Shown: positions 24,330 through 36,690 of the stretch, piece after piece
Numbering within the stretch: position 1 is the first letter of the stretch
How the letters are laid out: every line of letters begins with the position of its first letter
Assembly: GCA_025716815.1 (NCBI GenBank)
Contig: JAIXMN010000013.1
Location: 496,001-560,000, forward strand
DNA from: Dichotomocladium elegans
Lineage: Eukaryota > Mucoromycota > Mucoromycetes > Mucorales > Lichtheimiaceae
Direction: 5' to 3'
Length of the DNA: 64,000 nucleotides
Notes under the pieces: generated by a model
Database searches by the model: none
What the model saw: only the letters and a program-made list of their open reading frames with translations
What the model was told of the DNA's origin: nothing
Made by a program: the position numbers and the translations under genes

Positions 24330-25604
24330 CAAATGCTGTAAAATCTGGGCGAATGCGTACCCAGCCACAAGAAAGAGACAAATGCGTGTGGTCCGGTGAC
24401 GAGAATGAACAATAATAAAATATTGGGCCTTTTCGCGCATGAATCCCATCAAATATTTTATGAGAATGGGACTCCGCCTGGCGAGTCCATCTGCCCCCCC
24501 CACCAGATGAGAGAAGTCGCATTGGCAGATGCCTTGAAATTCGCTACACTGACCTACGGTTGATTTTCTGTTGCCATTCGCATCGCAGTATTGCTTGCAC
24601 GCATTCTGAACACGTTAATCCCGGAAAAACGATGTTCGGTGGATTTCATCGGAAATGCGCAATCCGAATGACAGCCATCGCTGCCACCACCCTCGCCAAT
24701 AGCAGAGCAAAGAATTGCAATAATCTCAAATGAAATGTAGGAGGGAACGAAAGGAGAGGGTAGAAGACTGGAAGGAATTATAGAAAAAAAATGCGATGAT
24801 GGCATTTGAGAGCTTCCCGTGAATTGACTATTACGCATGCCCTTCTTAAGCGCTGCAACCGTTTATTAAACGAGAAAATTATGGCGCACACAATGGAGCA
24901 GTAGCTCCAGCGACGGGCCACCCACCCATTGACCGACGCCCACGGTATCACAAGGATAACAAATCACGATCAAGGCCGCGTCTCCCGCAAAGATCTCTTT
25001 GCACTCGCGCTTCTTCCAATTGTATATCAGATGCTCTTCGTAAGTACGCACTCGCACAACGGCGCATGGTACTGTTACAAAACGCTGTTGCCTACATAGA
25101 TGGATAAAGAAAGGTGGAAAGGTACAGTAGATACATGACTGTTTTCTCTCGTGTGTTTGGCACCGTAACTACTGCAAAAGTCCCTTTCTTGGACAATGCC
25201 ATATTGCGCTTCATAATGTATACTTCAACGACCGTCGCCGTGCTGAACGGATTTGTACGTTTTTTGTGTGGCATCTCTTTTTCTACAAATGCGGCTTTTG
25301 AGCATGCACAAAGATTTCTTGGGCAAATTTGGCTTTGACGTTTGGGGAATGCTCTATGCGTCAAACCCCCATCACCGGTTCACTTCTAGCCACTACGGTA
25401 GCTCCTTTGCCGAAATAAACAGAAGGTCTATACGTACACCATTTTTTTTATCATGCAATGTACAAACGCAATGCGCGACTTTGGGTCTTGAAGAAGGTGT
25501 ATCCCCAGCCGAGGCAGAGCCTTTTGTCTAACGGGGTCGCTTGCTCAAATAGAAAAAAAATCTAAACGGTTCCGACTTTTTGTCCTGTTATTGAGTAACA
25601 AAAA
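24330..25604. other. Divergent upstream region of RAD52 and FMT1, holding a transposon fragment
   Basis: About 1.3 kb separates two divergent start codons. It contains the transposon fragment listed separately at 25114-25340. A 63-codon minus frame at 24866-25057 is open but has no family likeness. Runs of A and T occur around 24780 and 25440-25560. Confidence 0.5.
25114..25340 (-). mobile_element. Fragment of the same Tc1-type transposase (relic C)
   Basis: On the minus strand the segment MKRNMALSKKGTFAVVTVPN aligns with the first-Asp region of relic B (KRNMAWPKKETSAVVTVPK) and of relic A (KHSIAWAKKGIPAVVT). Only about 75 codons survive and the downstream catalytic parts are missing, so this is a truncated copy. 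It lies in the shared upstream region of RAD52 and FMT1. Confidence 0.6.
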
Positions 25605-27380
25605 ATGCTAAGACTGGCATCCTGGTCACCTCTTTACTCTCGGAATTGGACATTGCTGTCATTGGTAAACGAAACGTAACAAGTCGTTCCTGTTCGTTCT
25701 TCAACTGACGGATAGGTATGTGCAGAAGAAGGGCCAGCATTGTGGCGCGCCCTTGTTCATTTCTGCAACGCGATGTTACACTACGATCGAAAAATCAAAC
25801 AATTCAGAAAAGTTTCGGATCGCTTTCTTCGGCACGGACGATTTCGCAGTGAGACATCTCAAAGCTCTCATTGAAGAAAGACGTAAATATGCTTAAACTG
25901 GGCGACAAATGGGTATACAAAAGAAGGTTGACTGATGGAGGTGTGTGTGTGTGTGTGTGTGTGCGTGTGGGACGTATGCGTTGTATCTATGGAACCACCA
26001 GAACGACCCATGTCGTGTATTGAAAGTATCGACGTGATCTGTCCACCGGACAGACGGACAGGACGTAGACTTAAGGAGATCACACCAAGTAAGTTCAATG
26101 GCACACCTATGCATTGGAGGGGAGAGGCATCCTCTCATGTCTTTTACAACCTCTGTGGTCTTGATTAGGCCCCACCAAAGGGCTAGCGGAACTCTACGGA
26201 CTCCCAGTTCATCACACACCTCAAGATGCAAAGACGTTAAAAGGATGGGAGGTGATTAAAAAACCAAACATTTATGCGGATAAGGACGGTCATTAACGTC
26301 GGTGCTAATTTATTAGCTCCCCAGCAAAGACTTTAATCTCGGTGTAGTTGTGTCCTTTGGCTACTTTATTCCAGGATCCGTTATCCACAAATTCAAGCAT
26401 GGCGCGATCAATGTCCACCCATCGCTGCTTCCGAAATACAGGGGCGCAGCTCCGATCCAGCACACGATCTTGGCAGGAGACGATGAAACAGGTGTTACAG
26501 TCCAAGAACTAGACGACAAGGAGTTTGATGCAGGCCGTATTCTTGCGCAGAAAACGGTGGTACGTCGGGGGAAGGCGGGAAAGAGGCTGAGCAATCCGTA
26601 ATTAATTTGCATGGACAGGACATTTCAAGAATAGTCTCCCCGGACTATTCGGGACTTAAAGAGATTCTGAGCAAATTAGGCAGTGACCTATTGGTGAAGA
26701 CCCTGCGTAACTTTGACAAGCGTAAGGCTACTGCGGTGCCGCAAGATATCTCGAAGGTTTCAATGGCACCAAAGATCAAGAAAGAATGGGCGGAGGTGGA
26801 CTTTGCGGATATGGACGCTTGGCAAGTGGAGCAGCTGCACCGCGCAATTGGGCAACAGGTAAGTACTACTGGGCATCTTCATTTATCCCAATTATCTCTC
26901 TGCCTAGAGTAACAATATCATATCTCCCCATAGTATCCCTTGCGGACTATATTTACCTTCACGCGCATCAAGGTGTCGAAAAAGGTCAAGCAGCGCCATA
27001 TATCAATGCAGCTGCACAATATGTATCTTCCGAACCACTCACCGCTCTACAACCAAGAGGTGGAACCAGGCACATTTATGTTCAATCGTGAAGACAAGTC
27101 ACTGCACATCTCTTGTGCAGATGGAGGTGTCGTTGCGGTGACCCATCTTAAGGCAGAGGGTGCTAACATCATTGAAGCACGTGATTTCATCAATGGATAC
27201 GAGATCCGCGACGACACTGGGCAATTTGGATATTTCAGCGAGGATGCTGTGGGACCTGGTATGAGTGGTGTTCGAGTGCAGAAACGACGATCGGAGTACA
27301 ACAAGACCATTCGAAAACGTATGGGAATGCGCAGGAAGGATTTCGAGTCTCTCTACGGTATTCGACTTGGAAGAGAGTAA
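25605..27380 (+). CDS. FMT1: Mitochondrial methionyl-tRNA formyltransferase
   Basis: Fmt1 formylates initiator Met-tRNA for mitochondrial translation, using 10-formyl-THF. The first exon (25605-25664) encodes MLRLASWSPLYSRNWTLLSL, basic, aromatic and without acidic residues, a good mitochondrial presequence. The second exon, from 25726, reaches FRIAFFGTDDFAVRHLKAL, the family N-terminal strand. Later exons give DVICPPDRRTGRRLKEITP (from 26033), LAELYGLPVHHTP, then VVVSFGYFIPGSVI. The catalytic NVHPSLLPKYRGAAPIQ (26412-26462) and ETGVTVQ follow, with the Asn, His and SLLP loop intact. The C-terminal tRNA-binding part runs from 26616 to 27380. One intron contains a GT dinucleotide repeat (about 25941-25968). 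About 27440 an AATAAA-like signal follows the stop. Exon borders between 25890 and 26033 are approximate. Confidence 0.92.
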
Positions 27381-27745
27381 CTATAGACTTGTACATATTT
27401 TCATTTCTTGCTGGGCGCAGAAGAAATGAGAACTTTTTTTTTTTATTTTGTAATAAACAACAAAAAAAAAGAACAATACATACATAGAGGGGAAGGACCG
27501 GAATGATATTGTGCAAAAGAGTGTGATGATCGGTAAATGAGCGGAATGGATCGAACGCTGACAGCGGTGGTGGTGGTTGATAGGGATGGTGATAGAACAG
27601 GGGAAGAACACCCAGCATTCTAATGCAACCCTCTCCTTCGCCATCATTAATATTTTTTTTTTGGTGACATAAGAAGCAGAGACAACGAAAGGGAAGGAAA
27701 AGAAAAGCAAGCTATGTACAGATTGGTATACGGGTAAAATGGATA
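27381..27745. other. Convergent 3' region between FMT1 and the PX-PB1 gene
   Basis: About 365 bases separate two facing stop codons. AATAAA-like signals for the plus strand (27451) and A/T runs for both directions (27430-27475 and 27647-27662) are visible. No gene is seen. Confidence 0.5.
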
Positions 27746-28355
27746 CTATGGAACAATGCAACGCAAGGTGACCTTATCGAGGCGGACCCACAGAGACCCC
27801 ATGGCGGCCACGAAATCTTCTTCTTTTTCAATGAGGATCGTGGTAGAGGGCACAGCCGCATTGTCGCTCGGCATGGCGTCTGCAGCACTGGTGTTGGAGG
27901 ACGCGGAGGAGCGGGTGTCGTTGAAGACAAGGGAGAATCCCGGGTTGATGGCCAGGTCGCTGAATTTCTGGAGGATGCGATGGCGCAAGTCCGCCAGGGA
28001 CGCCGAGCGCGGTATCTGGACAACAATGATATTGTCCACATCGTACACGACCTTGAATTTGATCATTCGCAAGGTAGGAGATGTGGTCGGGCTTGGGCTG
28101 AGACTAGTGACTCCGGTGCTTTGGCTGTCACGGCTGTAGCAGCTCGAACCGGTCGAGGTGCTGCTCGTGATGCTGCTGCTTATTACTGCAGGATAATAGC
28201 CCGACCGCGGCAGCGATGATAGTGATGGTGTTGGTGCTGGTAGTGGTGGTGGTGGTGGCGATTGCGGCGGCTGGAACGATGATTGCTTGCGCACTCTGTG
28301 CTGTCGGATTCCGCCCACTGTTGGTGTTGAACGCGACGGCGTGAGTGGAGGTGGA

Positions 28356-28392
<37 letters not shown>

Positions 28393-29311
28393 TCCAGGGC
28401 ATGATCATGTTCGCCGCCTGGTTGCATAAGACCGTCAAACTAGACGAAGGCTGGGGCACCGGCCGTGCAGCTGCACCTGTTGCTGGCGTCGTTACTAGCG
28501 ATGCCTGCCCACGTGTACGGAAACGTCTCCAGAGAGGTGCTATTGGTGGCAGTGGGGGTGGGGGTGATGGAGAGGGCTGTTGCTCTTGCTGGCTCTGTGA
28601 ATTCAAGTGATCCTCATCAACTCCTGGGGCCCGGAGGAGAGGGAAATCATGAACAAGCTCTGGGTGGGAAACCGACCTGCGGATTGACGAAGAGCTTGGC
28701 AGAACGTGGTCTTTTGTCATGGATGACTGTGCCCGTAGCAATCTCGAGGAGGATGGAGACGGCGACAAAGCATCATACTTTTTCTGACCGAAAAACTCGA
28801 GCATCACGGGCGATTGAACGATCGAGGGATGCAGGCGAAACAGCATGTCAATAAAAGCATCAAGTTCTGCGCGGCGCTGGTTTTGGACGTGTTTCTTGTT
28901 TTGAAGGATGTGCAGGCGCTTGCCTCCGTTGTTTCTGCATCCATTGTTGCTAAGCTTGGGGAGCGCAGTGACCGGCAGCCGCTGTCCGGCGCGGCTGGTT
29001 AGAGTAGGTGGATGGTATGCGGATGCATCGGCGCTGAATTCGTCGATGAGTTTCTGGGAAAGCTGGACGAATTCGTCATAGCGGCGAACGATGGTATAAT
29101 ATTTTCTGGATATAGCGGGCTTGGTTCCCTTCGCAAGGCGAGTGTTGATACGTAGAGGAACGACTTGGATAACATACCAGATCTGTTGGTCAACCTGTTT
29201 CTCCCCAATGATTGTGGCGTGCTGTATGGGTGGAGCGAGCGTTACGTCGGTGATCATGTGCTGTTGTTGTTGTTGTTGGTAATGCTTTTTAATGATAGAC
29301 GCAGCTCCCAT
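27746..29311 (-). CDS. PX-PB1 domain protein (Bem1/Scd2-like C-terminal half)
   Basis: One exon of 521 codons. Residues about 20-175 form a PX domain: a YVIQV strand, RKYYTIVRRYDEF (phosphoinositide-binding Arg region), a proline-rich loop, then RRAELDAFIDMLFRLHPSI and EFFG. A long low-complexity middle (about 180-400) is rich in Ser, Pro and Gln, with polyQ encoded by a CAG/CTG run at 28359-28392. The C-terminal ~95 residues look like a PB1 domain: MIKFKVVYDVDNIIVVQIP with the basic Lys, then DLRHRI and a late acidic EKEEDF segment. In yeast Bem1 and fission yeast Scd2, PX and PB1 follow two SH3 domains; none is visible here. A role as a Cdc42-polarity or NADPH-oxidase type scaffold is inference from the domain pair. 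The start MGAASII at 29311 is the first ATG in frame. Confidence 0.82.
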
Positions 29312-32300
29312 TGTTGAACTCGACGAATGAGAAACAGAGGGAGGAGGAAGAGAGAATGAGGAAGGGGAAGGGATACAGAAAATAGATGTGTGTTTAAATA
29401 GAAATTGGGGAGGTTAATCCAACTTTTCGGGGGCGGGGGTGGTACGTTCGAGTCAGCAAATCTGACCAAAACACCGATATGAAAGGAGAGAGGGGAGGAG
29501 GAAAATCAGCATTGGAAAAGTTCGCATACACGCACGAAGGACAATTGTCAAATAGGTGTGCATACATAGAAAGAGGTGATTCTTAGGAAACGGCTGTAAG
29601 AAAATACATGCGTCAGTCTCCGACGAGTATGATGCCTGGATAGCCATCTGTCCGTATGCGTGCATCAGCGCGCAACCATGTGTGTATGTGTGTGTGTGTT
29701 TTACTTTTACTAATAACGCGCTTGATATTGCTTAAGACTTCAAGTACATTCCAAGCAACTTGCTCCTAAAGAAAGGCCTCGACTGCCGAGTAAAAAAGAA
29801 ACGCCTGCTATTCATTTTCTCCCGCAATTCGGCTTCATGCTCCACTTTTCTTCTGCACCCCATACCTTTTCTTCAGATTTTTTTTCGGAAAGGACCCTGT
29901 CGTTGCGCTGTGGAGAAATATGTTTGTGATTGTGGAAGGGGAAGACGGGCAGGAATGCCAGCCATGACGAGCCGAATATCTCGAATTCAGGGGCGGGGGA
30001 GGGGGAGGATTGACCTGATTTGGACGTTCCAGATCTTTGATTCTTTGCGTGTGTGTGCGTGTGTAAAGAGCGTTTTGCTGAATTAGGTATTCATAAAGGG
30101 AGGAACTTTGTCCACGCGAATGCAGGCAAAACAACCCAACTTTGCCAGGCTGCCGACTTTAGCACATGTACATGTATTATGCAAACTCGAAGCGACACTT
30201 GGTTAGTGGACACGAAAGGGAACAAGTAACGTCATGCATACACAACAATCAGGATTTCAGGTCACTGCAGACGTAGTTAGGGAGGAATTCCACGTTAAGA
30301 TGTGGCTATTTCTTCCCTTACACAGCCCATCTCGAAAGATGATCGACTTGATCATAGCAGTCGCCATATACGCTGCACAAGACTTTTTTCCGGTTTATAC
30401 CCAAACTAAGATTTGAGTTAGATTGTTTCGATCAAACATGTCCGTACACAATAAAATCCCTCTCATATCGCCACCGGCTTTTCTCTTCTCACTCCTATTA
30501 TTCGCAATGCATGTAAAAAATAAGATGCTCCTCAGCAGCTCGCGTCAGCGAATATACACGCATCGTCATAACGGTACTTAACCAAAGGATTTAGCCCGTC
30601 AATAGCCCCTCTATTTAAGAGGGAGGAAGAGGGAGAAGGGGAAGGAAAGGGAAAGTGGCCCCCACATGCACACACACTCTCTCACTAGGTTCTTATTATT
30701 AAGATTGCCTCTCACCTGTGAAGCAAGAAAAAATCCTTTATCCGTGTTTATATTCACGTATGTTGAAGCTTTTACACACTGAAATATGAATGGCTTACAT
30801 GATACCTGTCGTCTTAAGTAATAAGACGAATCATTACGAGATCGGCAAAGACGTGTGTGCGCGCATATTTTTGGGTCCTGCGTAGTACAGTTGACAGTAG
30901 ACGATTTAAATCCCCAATAGCGCATGCATATAAATATATCGCATAGAAGCAGTAATAGAGAATGTGTACTATTCGCCATCTCTTTATTGAATATAGAATG
31001 ATGCATAAAGGACTATCCATCGTAGCAACAAAGTAAGATATCTCCTTTATGATCAGTGGCGAGATGCGTCTTCTGCTTGTGCGATGGACACTGGTGAGCT
31101 CCGGGTACCGTGATTGATACTAACATTGTCATTCTCCGGAGAGGTTGCATCAATTTTTGAGACGTTACCATACTCGCTCAGCCGCGAGTGACAAAACAAA
31201 CAGTGATCTCTTTCCCCTGACTTCCGACTCCCCGAGCGCAACCTCATCACCCCTTTTTTATAGAGAGGTGTGGGATACTCCTATACAAACTAATACTGGA
31301 AAATGTATAGAGGGCGTATTCTGGTGTTCTACAATATGTGCGAGAAAACCCTTTCAACCGGCCTAAGTTTATTTGATGGACGAATGGATTTGTTCCGGAT
31401 CAAGTAAACGGAATTTCCGCCGATGCAAAAAATAAGGATCCACAAGCTAATGCAACTAGGGTGTCTTGATCTACTCCTCTTACTATCCTACTTGAGTACG
31501 CTTAAGCCCACGATTCTACGCTTCGTCTTTTCGTTTCACCGACAACTCACAAGGTTGTCTCTCCTGCGTTGCACCACATGTATAAACCAAATGGCTGATC
31601 GACATCTATGAAAAGCACTAGCTCGTAAATAGAATTACTTTTACTCGTTTCTCACGATCAACCATTCGGGTAATGCAATAGCGTGCTCAATCCACAAGAG
31701 AAAGAAAAGAAAAGCGAGGTATGGCAACTGGGTTGATAAATTGGCAGTAAACATCATAAATGCAAGTATTTCTTTGTTGGAAACCCTCGAAAGGTATGTG
31801 CACAGCCACCGTCACCAAAACAAGAGGGTCTGCCTAGTGTCCTTCCCACGTCCTTGCAACCTCGAGATTAAAAAAAAGGAGAAACGACACACTTTGACGA
31901 TATTACTCTCATACACCCCAGCACCTGTTGCATGCTCAACCATGGTCACCTCGGGGAAATTGTATTTACACAATCTCATAGGTTGTTTGAGCAGCTGCAG
32001 CATCATCTGTAGCATTGCCACCTACAGCAAGTAGCAAGCCAATCTATTATACATCCACATGACGAGTGTAAAAAAGCATAACAGCATGGGCTCTAATATC
32101 GATCGATCTCTTTCACATGGCAACTCGATTCAATCGTAGTCGACTATCTTGTAGAATCAGTCATAGTAAATTCCATCTCACATTCATGTTCGTGAAGGTA
32201 TTGTAAAGGAGCAACTCAGATATGTCAATATACTATCCCACACCCTGTTATCATATAGTCGTCACGTAATACAATGTCAATATGCGCACACATCTTTACA

Positions 32301-32435
32301 TAGATATGTTGTAAATCATAATAAAGGAGACCTCTGCTAATACCACCATCCTCCTCGTATAAACATGTGCTCAGTCTTCACAGTTTGGCTCGCTGGCGAT
32401 CTCACCTCATCAGACTATATTTCTTGATGCCTTTT

Positions 32436-32440
<5 letters not shown>

Positions 32441-32489
<49 letters not shown>
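32441..32489. repeat. CT microsatellite
   Basis: An uninterrupted CT run of about 24 units lies in non-coding DNA. It is a likely length-variable marker. Confidence 0.95.
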
Positions 32490-32492
<3 letters not shown>

Positions 32493-32685
32493 AAATCACG
32501 ATGAAAATGCGCTCCATGGTGCTCATTTCTGCTCTACAAGCGTGTTTATATAGGAAAATTGATGTTCATGTTCCTTCCTATCAAAAACAGCGAAACGCGC
32601 TATTGGTAGTTTCCACATATGCATGGCGTTAGACGGCTAAAGGAAGGAGAGAAGAGAATATGCTCGATACGGTGGTCGCCCTTTA

Positions 32686-32815
32686 TAGCGGTATTCGTTA
32701 CAATGATATTTTGTTATAGTGATAGAGGCCAGGGCTTACTCCAACTCATTATAGTAATATGATTTGGTGCGAACCAACGGTATCACTATAACGGGCGGTA
32801 CACTGTACTGCTGCA
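32686..32815. repeat. Possible terminal fragment of a pogo-like transposon or MITE
   Basis: GTTATAGTGATA (32713-32724) is matched by its exact inverse complement TATCACTATAAC (32781-32792), 56 bases apart. The outer sequence GGGCGGTACACTGTACTG resembles, in reverse, the CAGTACAGTGTACC-type ends seen in some pogo-like elements; that comparison is from memory and needs a search. No transposase frame lies beside it. Confidence 0.35.
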
Positions 32816-33503
32816 TCACCACATTAGCAGCGACAGGCTTATAAGAACCGAAAGAGGTAGGACGTAGAGGCACACTTGCTTTACTCGCTCTATCTGCACT
32901 TGATACCGCGGCTGACCTGGTACCCTTGGAAGATTATATAAGCTATGTCGCGGTTAGTGCACAACCTGAAAGAGAGAGACCATCCGACGTTTGATGACCA
33001 ACAAATGTCCTGTGACGCCCATCATTCTTTTTTTTTTCCGGTTTGGCAGTGTTCGTATCGGCTAAATATATACGGATTCGTTTATTCCAATTACTGATTT
33101 CCCGATACATATCCAACTTCTTCATCAGTTAGAAAGCTATAGAATCTTGGAATTTCTTCAAGCTTGCATCTGTACTCTTTGGCCTCAAGCATTGGTGCTC
33201 GGAATACGTAAGTCGAAACAGGCTGCGACGGGGTTGTCCCATCAAATACTTCCGTAGAATTCAGTTTGCATAACAGACCGACGTGCGTCAGCTGGAAGCA
33301 CTCCAGAGAAGGGGGTCGTAACCATGTTTTGCATTAAACATTACCATGTGAATAAATATATTAATATCTTAACAGTAGTTAGTAAACTAAAAGGGGGGGA
33401 TCAGGCAAGTTTGATTCCGCTGAATTTCTCTAAAGAGATAATCATTAGTAAAAAGCATACCTAACAAGGTCAACACCCCCCCCAAAAAAAAATAAAATAA
33501 AAT

Positions 33504-35402
33504 TCACCAAACTCTGTTTCGCAATTGATATTTCTTCCGTATGCTGTTCAAAACTCCTCGGGAAGCGCTTTTTTCATATAACTTCTTGACAGCTTTCATA
33601 AATTTATCGTCGTCTGGAACAAGGACGGTGGGTGCTAAGACTCCCAAACAGTTCTCTATATCGCAGGACAAAAGTTTGACTATTGAGTATATAAGATGGG
33701 TATGAACACGTTGTGCAGCCAGTCATTACAACTAGTATGATAGAAATCCAGATTTTGCATTACCGTTATGTATTTTGAGTAGAGTGATGGCAACAAAGAA
33801 GAAGACATCGTATCCGACCAGAAAATAGACATCCCATATTCGTAGCAGCGTCTGATGGCGCAAAATGTCCCCAGAGAAAAGTGTCATATACCAACGCGTT
33901 GCGTAAGTGGCACTCGCCAAGCCAATTGCTTGCTATGATATATATAATACAAGTATTCTCAGTAGACCCTTATTATTTGCAAACCCATGCTTTGTTGAGG
34001 ATGTAGAGTGACCAAGAAGCGTACAAAATGCCTGTAGAGCTTTGGGATGTACCGTTCCATCAGTTTCTCTTGTATATAAAAGCTTTCCATGAGCGCCGGG
34101 AAGCCGGGGATATACAGATCATGCAATGTGCCACGGCGGAACATATGCACAAGTGCTGTGAAGGCTCTCTGATAAATACATATGAGGATCACGTTACACC
34201 CAGCTATCGGTAACGATCATCTAATACATGCCTCCGCTTCAAAGTATAACAGAAGCATGGCAACGATATTCGTCATGCCTTGACAGTAGCCGACTTGTTC
34301 ATCATATACTGAGAAAGCAGAAAGTATGTGGAACATATCTTGCTGTCTATAAGCAAACTATAAGAAAAGGACCTTGCTACCAGAACTCCTCCGCTCGGTG
34401 ATTGCAATAATACCCTATCCCATATCGTTCGCAAAACATGATGTGATTACGCATTGTTCTTCGGATGTCCAAGTCAATCTGCCGTCTGTGGCGGGAAGAT
34501 GCAGCCAATAAGGACTATTTTTAGATCAAAAAGAAATGTTAATGCCATTAATTGGCAAGCTCACAATGGAGCTGTGCATTATACCTTATACTGTTGTCGC
34601 AGTGAATCATCGCCATGAGCTAGCTTTAATTCTTCTGTACATAGAGAATACCTAGGAGAGACTTTTGGTTAAGACCTTCATGGATTGGTCAAAGTGCACA
34701 AACCATGCATCTCGTCGCCAGCAGTCGGGGATTCCTTTGTAGACTCGCTCAACAAACTGCACACAACACGTATGAAATCAATGGTTTGTCTGACAGCGAC
34801 CGGAGACCAATGTATTATACTTTTTTCGTCCTGGTAAAGATGTGCAGGTTTTCATCATGAACCACAACATGCTGTGCAATTACGGCCCATTTTGCGGACC
34901 GTGATCTTTCTTTTTGGATATACCTATCCTTACATGTTTAGTGAAAACCAAACCAACGAAACTTTTTGCTTTACCTCTTGTCGATTGGCTGGAAATCTTC
35001 ATGAAGAAACCCGTACCTTTGCGTGTATGTCGTGGGATCAGTGATATATAGATATAAGAAAAGGAACTGTTGGTGTTGCGTCTACCTGTTTGCCGTCGCA
35101 GCCCATTCATTTATTTTCGTTTCCTCGGTCGTCGGACAGGACTCATAACACTGACAAATCTCTTTCTCTTCGCGTCGTTGGTTTTCCTCCAACGATAATA
35201 CCTGCTGCTGCCGCCCAACAGTGGAATGATCCTTTTCTTCTTCTGGAGGGTGTGGCAGATGGTTTTTTCTTTCGCTGCCGGTGACTATGGATGTATTCGC
35301 AGTGGCTCGTGTATCGTTCGAGTTAGAAGAGTCTTGCGAGGACAAGGTTGAGGTGAGAGCGGACGACTCCGCACCTAGGGTATGAAATGGGTCCAATGGC
35401 AT
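33504..35402 (-). CDS. TBC-domain Rab GTPase-activating protein
   Basis: This protein would speed GTP hydrolysis by a Rab GTPase in membrane traffic. The first exon (35402-35082) encodes a Ser/Thr/Glu-rich N-terminus starting MPLDPFHTLGAES. Then come DRYGFLHED (about 35015), KWAVIAQHVV (about 34895), and FVERVYKGIPDCWRRDAWF (about 34760-34700). QIDLDIRRTMRNH (about 34470) holds the arginine finger in an IxxDxxR motif. SVYDEQVGYCQGMTNIVAMLL (about 34310-34245) holds the glutamine finger in YxQ. Further exons encode FRRGTLHDLYIPGFPALM and WYMTLFSGDILRHQTLLRIWD, which complete the TBC fold, and the last exon ends KYQLRNRVW at 33504. Both catalytic fingers are intact, so GAP activity is expected. 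At least seven introns are inferred; exact borders were not all resolved. Which Rab it serves cannot be told. Confidence 0.88.
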
Positions 35403-36690
35403 GGTGTCCCAAAAAAAATCAAGATGGGGAATGGACAGAGCAACCCAATGAATTTAAAGGGAAGAACTGGAGGGTCGACTTCGCCGCCTGCACAGCCCAA
35501 GATATATGCATTCACATGCACGCACGCACGCACGCACGGGCGCTCGTATCAAAGTGGGCAGAGGATTTCTTTATTTCTTCTACTCGTTCATCAGCTGACA
35601 TTCCTTTATTACTGACTTCCATGTGCGCCACAAGATTGCTTCACAATGTGACCTGTCGGATCCATGAGACGCTCTTCTTTGTTTCCCTGTGAGATCTGTG
35701 CATGATCAGTATATGTCATCCGCCCTTATTGTCTGCCTTGTTTCTTCCTTTCTTTCTATCTAGCAATTGACGTCTGCGGATGGAAGCGATTATGACAAAA
35801 GCAGATTTATTTCATCGAATAATACCTACTTTACTTCATTCTTTAATTTACAACCGGATGTCGAATTAACACGGTGAGATCACGAACCGATCCATGACTA
35901 ACCAAATAGCAAAACAGAGCTCCTTCCCTCGACCAAACATATGACGGATTGATTTTATTCGACTTGGCCATGAAGAATGGATTTCTCCTTTTCTTTCCCC
36001 TTACAGGTTTTTACAGAGGTAGGAGAATGCAATAGTGTGTAGTATTCTGCGATAGTGGCGATTTATGCGTCGAATGAGTCAAGCATTCGCCTTATCGCAT
36101 TAGCGATTTGGATGTCGTGTTCGGAAGAGTTTGATTGAGGTGGCACGATAATAATCACGGGTGGAACGTCGTAGCCAGAAGGAAGTAAAGATGATGACGA
36201 CGCGAGGGTGGAGACTAACTAGGACTGGGTAGAACATGCAGTTCACCATACTCGAATGACTGAGTCGGCCAAAAAACCGTCGTGCCTATCTTCCGATATG
36301 TCCGGTTTCCATGCTGCACTTATGCAAATAGACTGCAGGCTTCACACATGACACCACAGTGCAAGTCTCCCTGAAGGACCGCCGCATACGACTAAGAAAA
36401 CCAAGCACTCTATATCTAACCTCGATAGTATAATGAATCGTTTGTTATTTTCGTAAATACAAAATGTACAAAGCAAAGCTCGCTGTAAATTCTTCAAATG
36501 AAAAAGGAGGCTTCTGTGCGGATGGGGAAGCGCTTGTAATGCGAGTACAAGTGCGAATGTTGTATATAAGGTTAAATGGGGTATGATATTACGTGACTAC
36601 TGCCGCTGTTGCAGTAGAAGCATTACGCAAGGATTAATAAGGGAGAAAGAGAGAAGCAGTGAGGGGGAGGGGGAGAAACACCGCCAAAAA
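35403..36690 (-). other. Intergenic region between the TBC and coiled-coil genes
   Basis: About 1.3 kb holds the promoter side of the TBC gene and the 3' side of the next minus-strand gene. A CACG repeat (ACGCACGCACGCACGC, about 35519-35536) is visible. No gene is supported. Confidence 0.5.

Larger units (their letters stand above)
29312..33503. other. Gene-poor region of about 4.2 kb
   Basis: No gene is supported. Open frames are short and lack family features; the longest is 131 codons. Visible structure includes a CT dinucleotide run of about 49 bases at 32441-32489, an inverted-repeat pair at 32713-32792 listed separately, and homopolymer runs near 33029 and 33475-33490. The left end is the upstream region of the PX-PB1 gene and the right end is the 3' side of the TBC gene. 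Confidence 0.55.

Noticed and set aside
25935..26168. Open frame across the GT repeat in the FMT1 intron
   Set aside because: The first half is repeat-coded Val-Cys; only the part from about 26033 matches the formyltransferase, as a proper exon.
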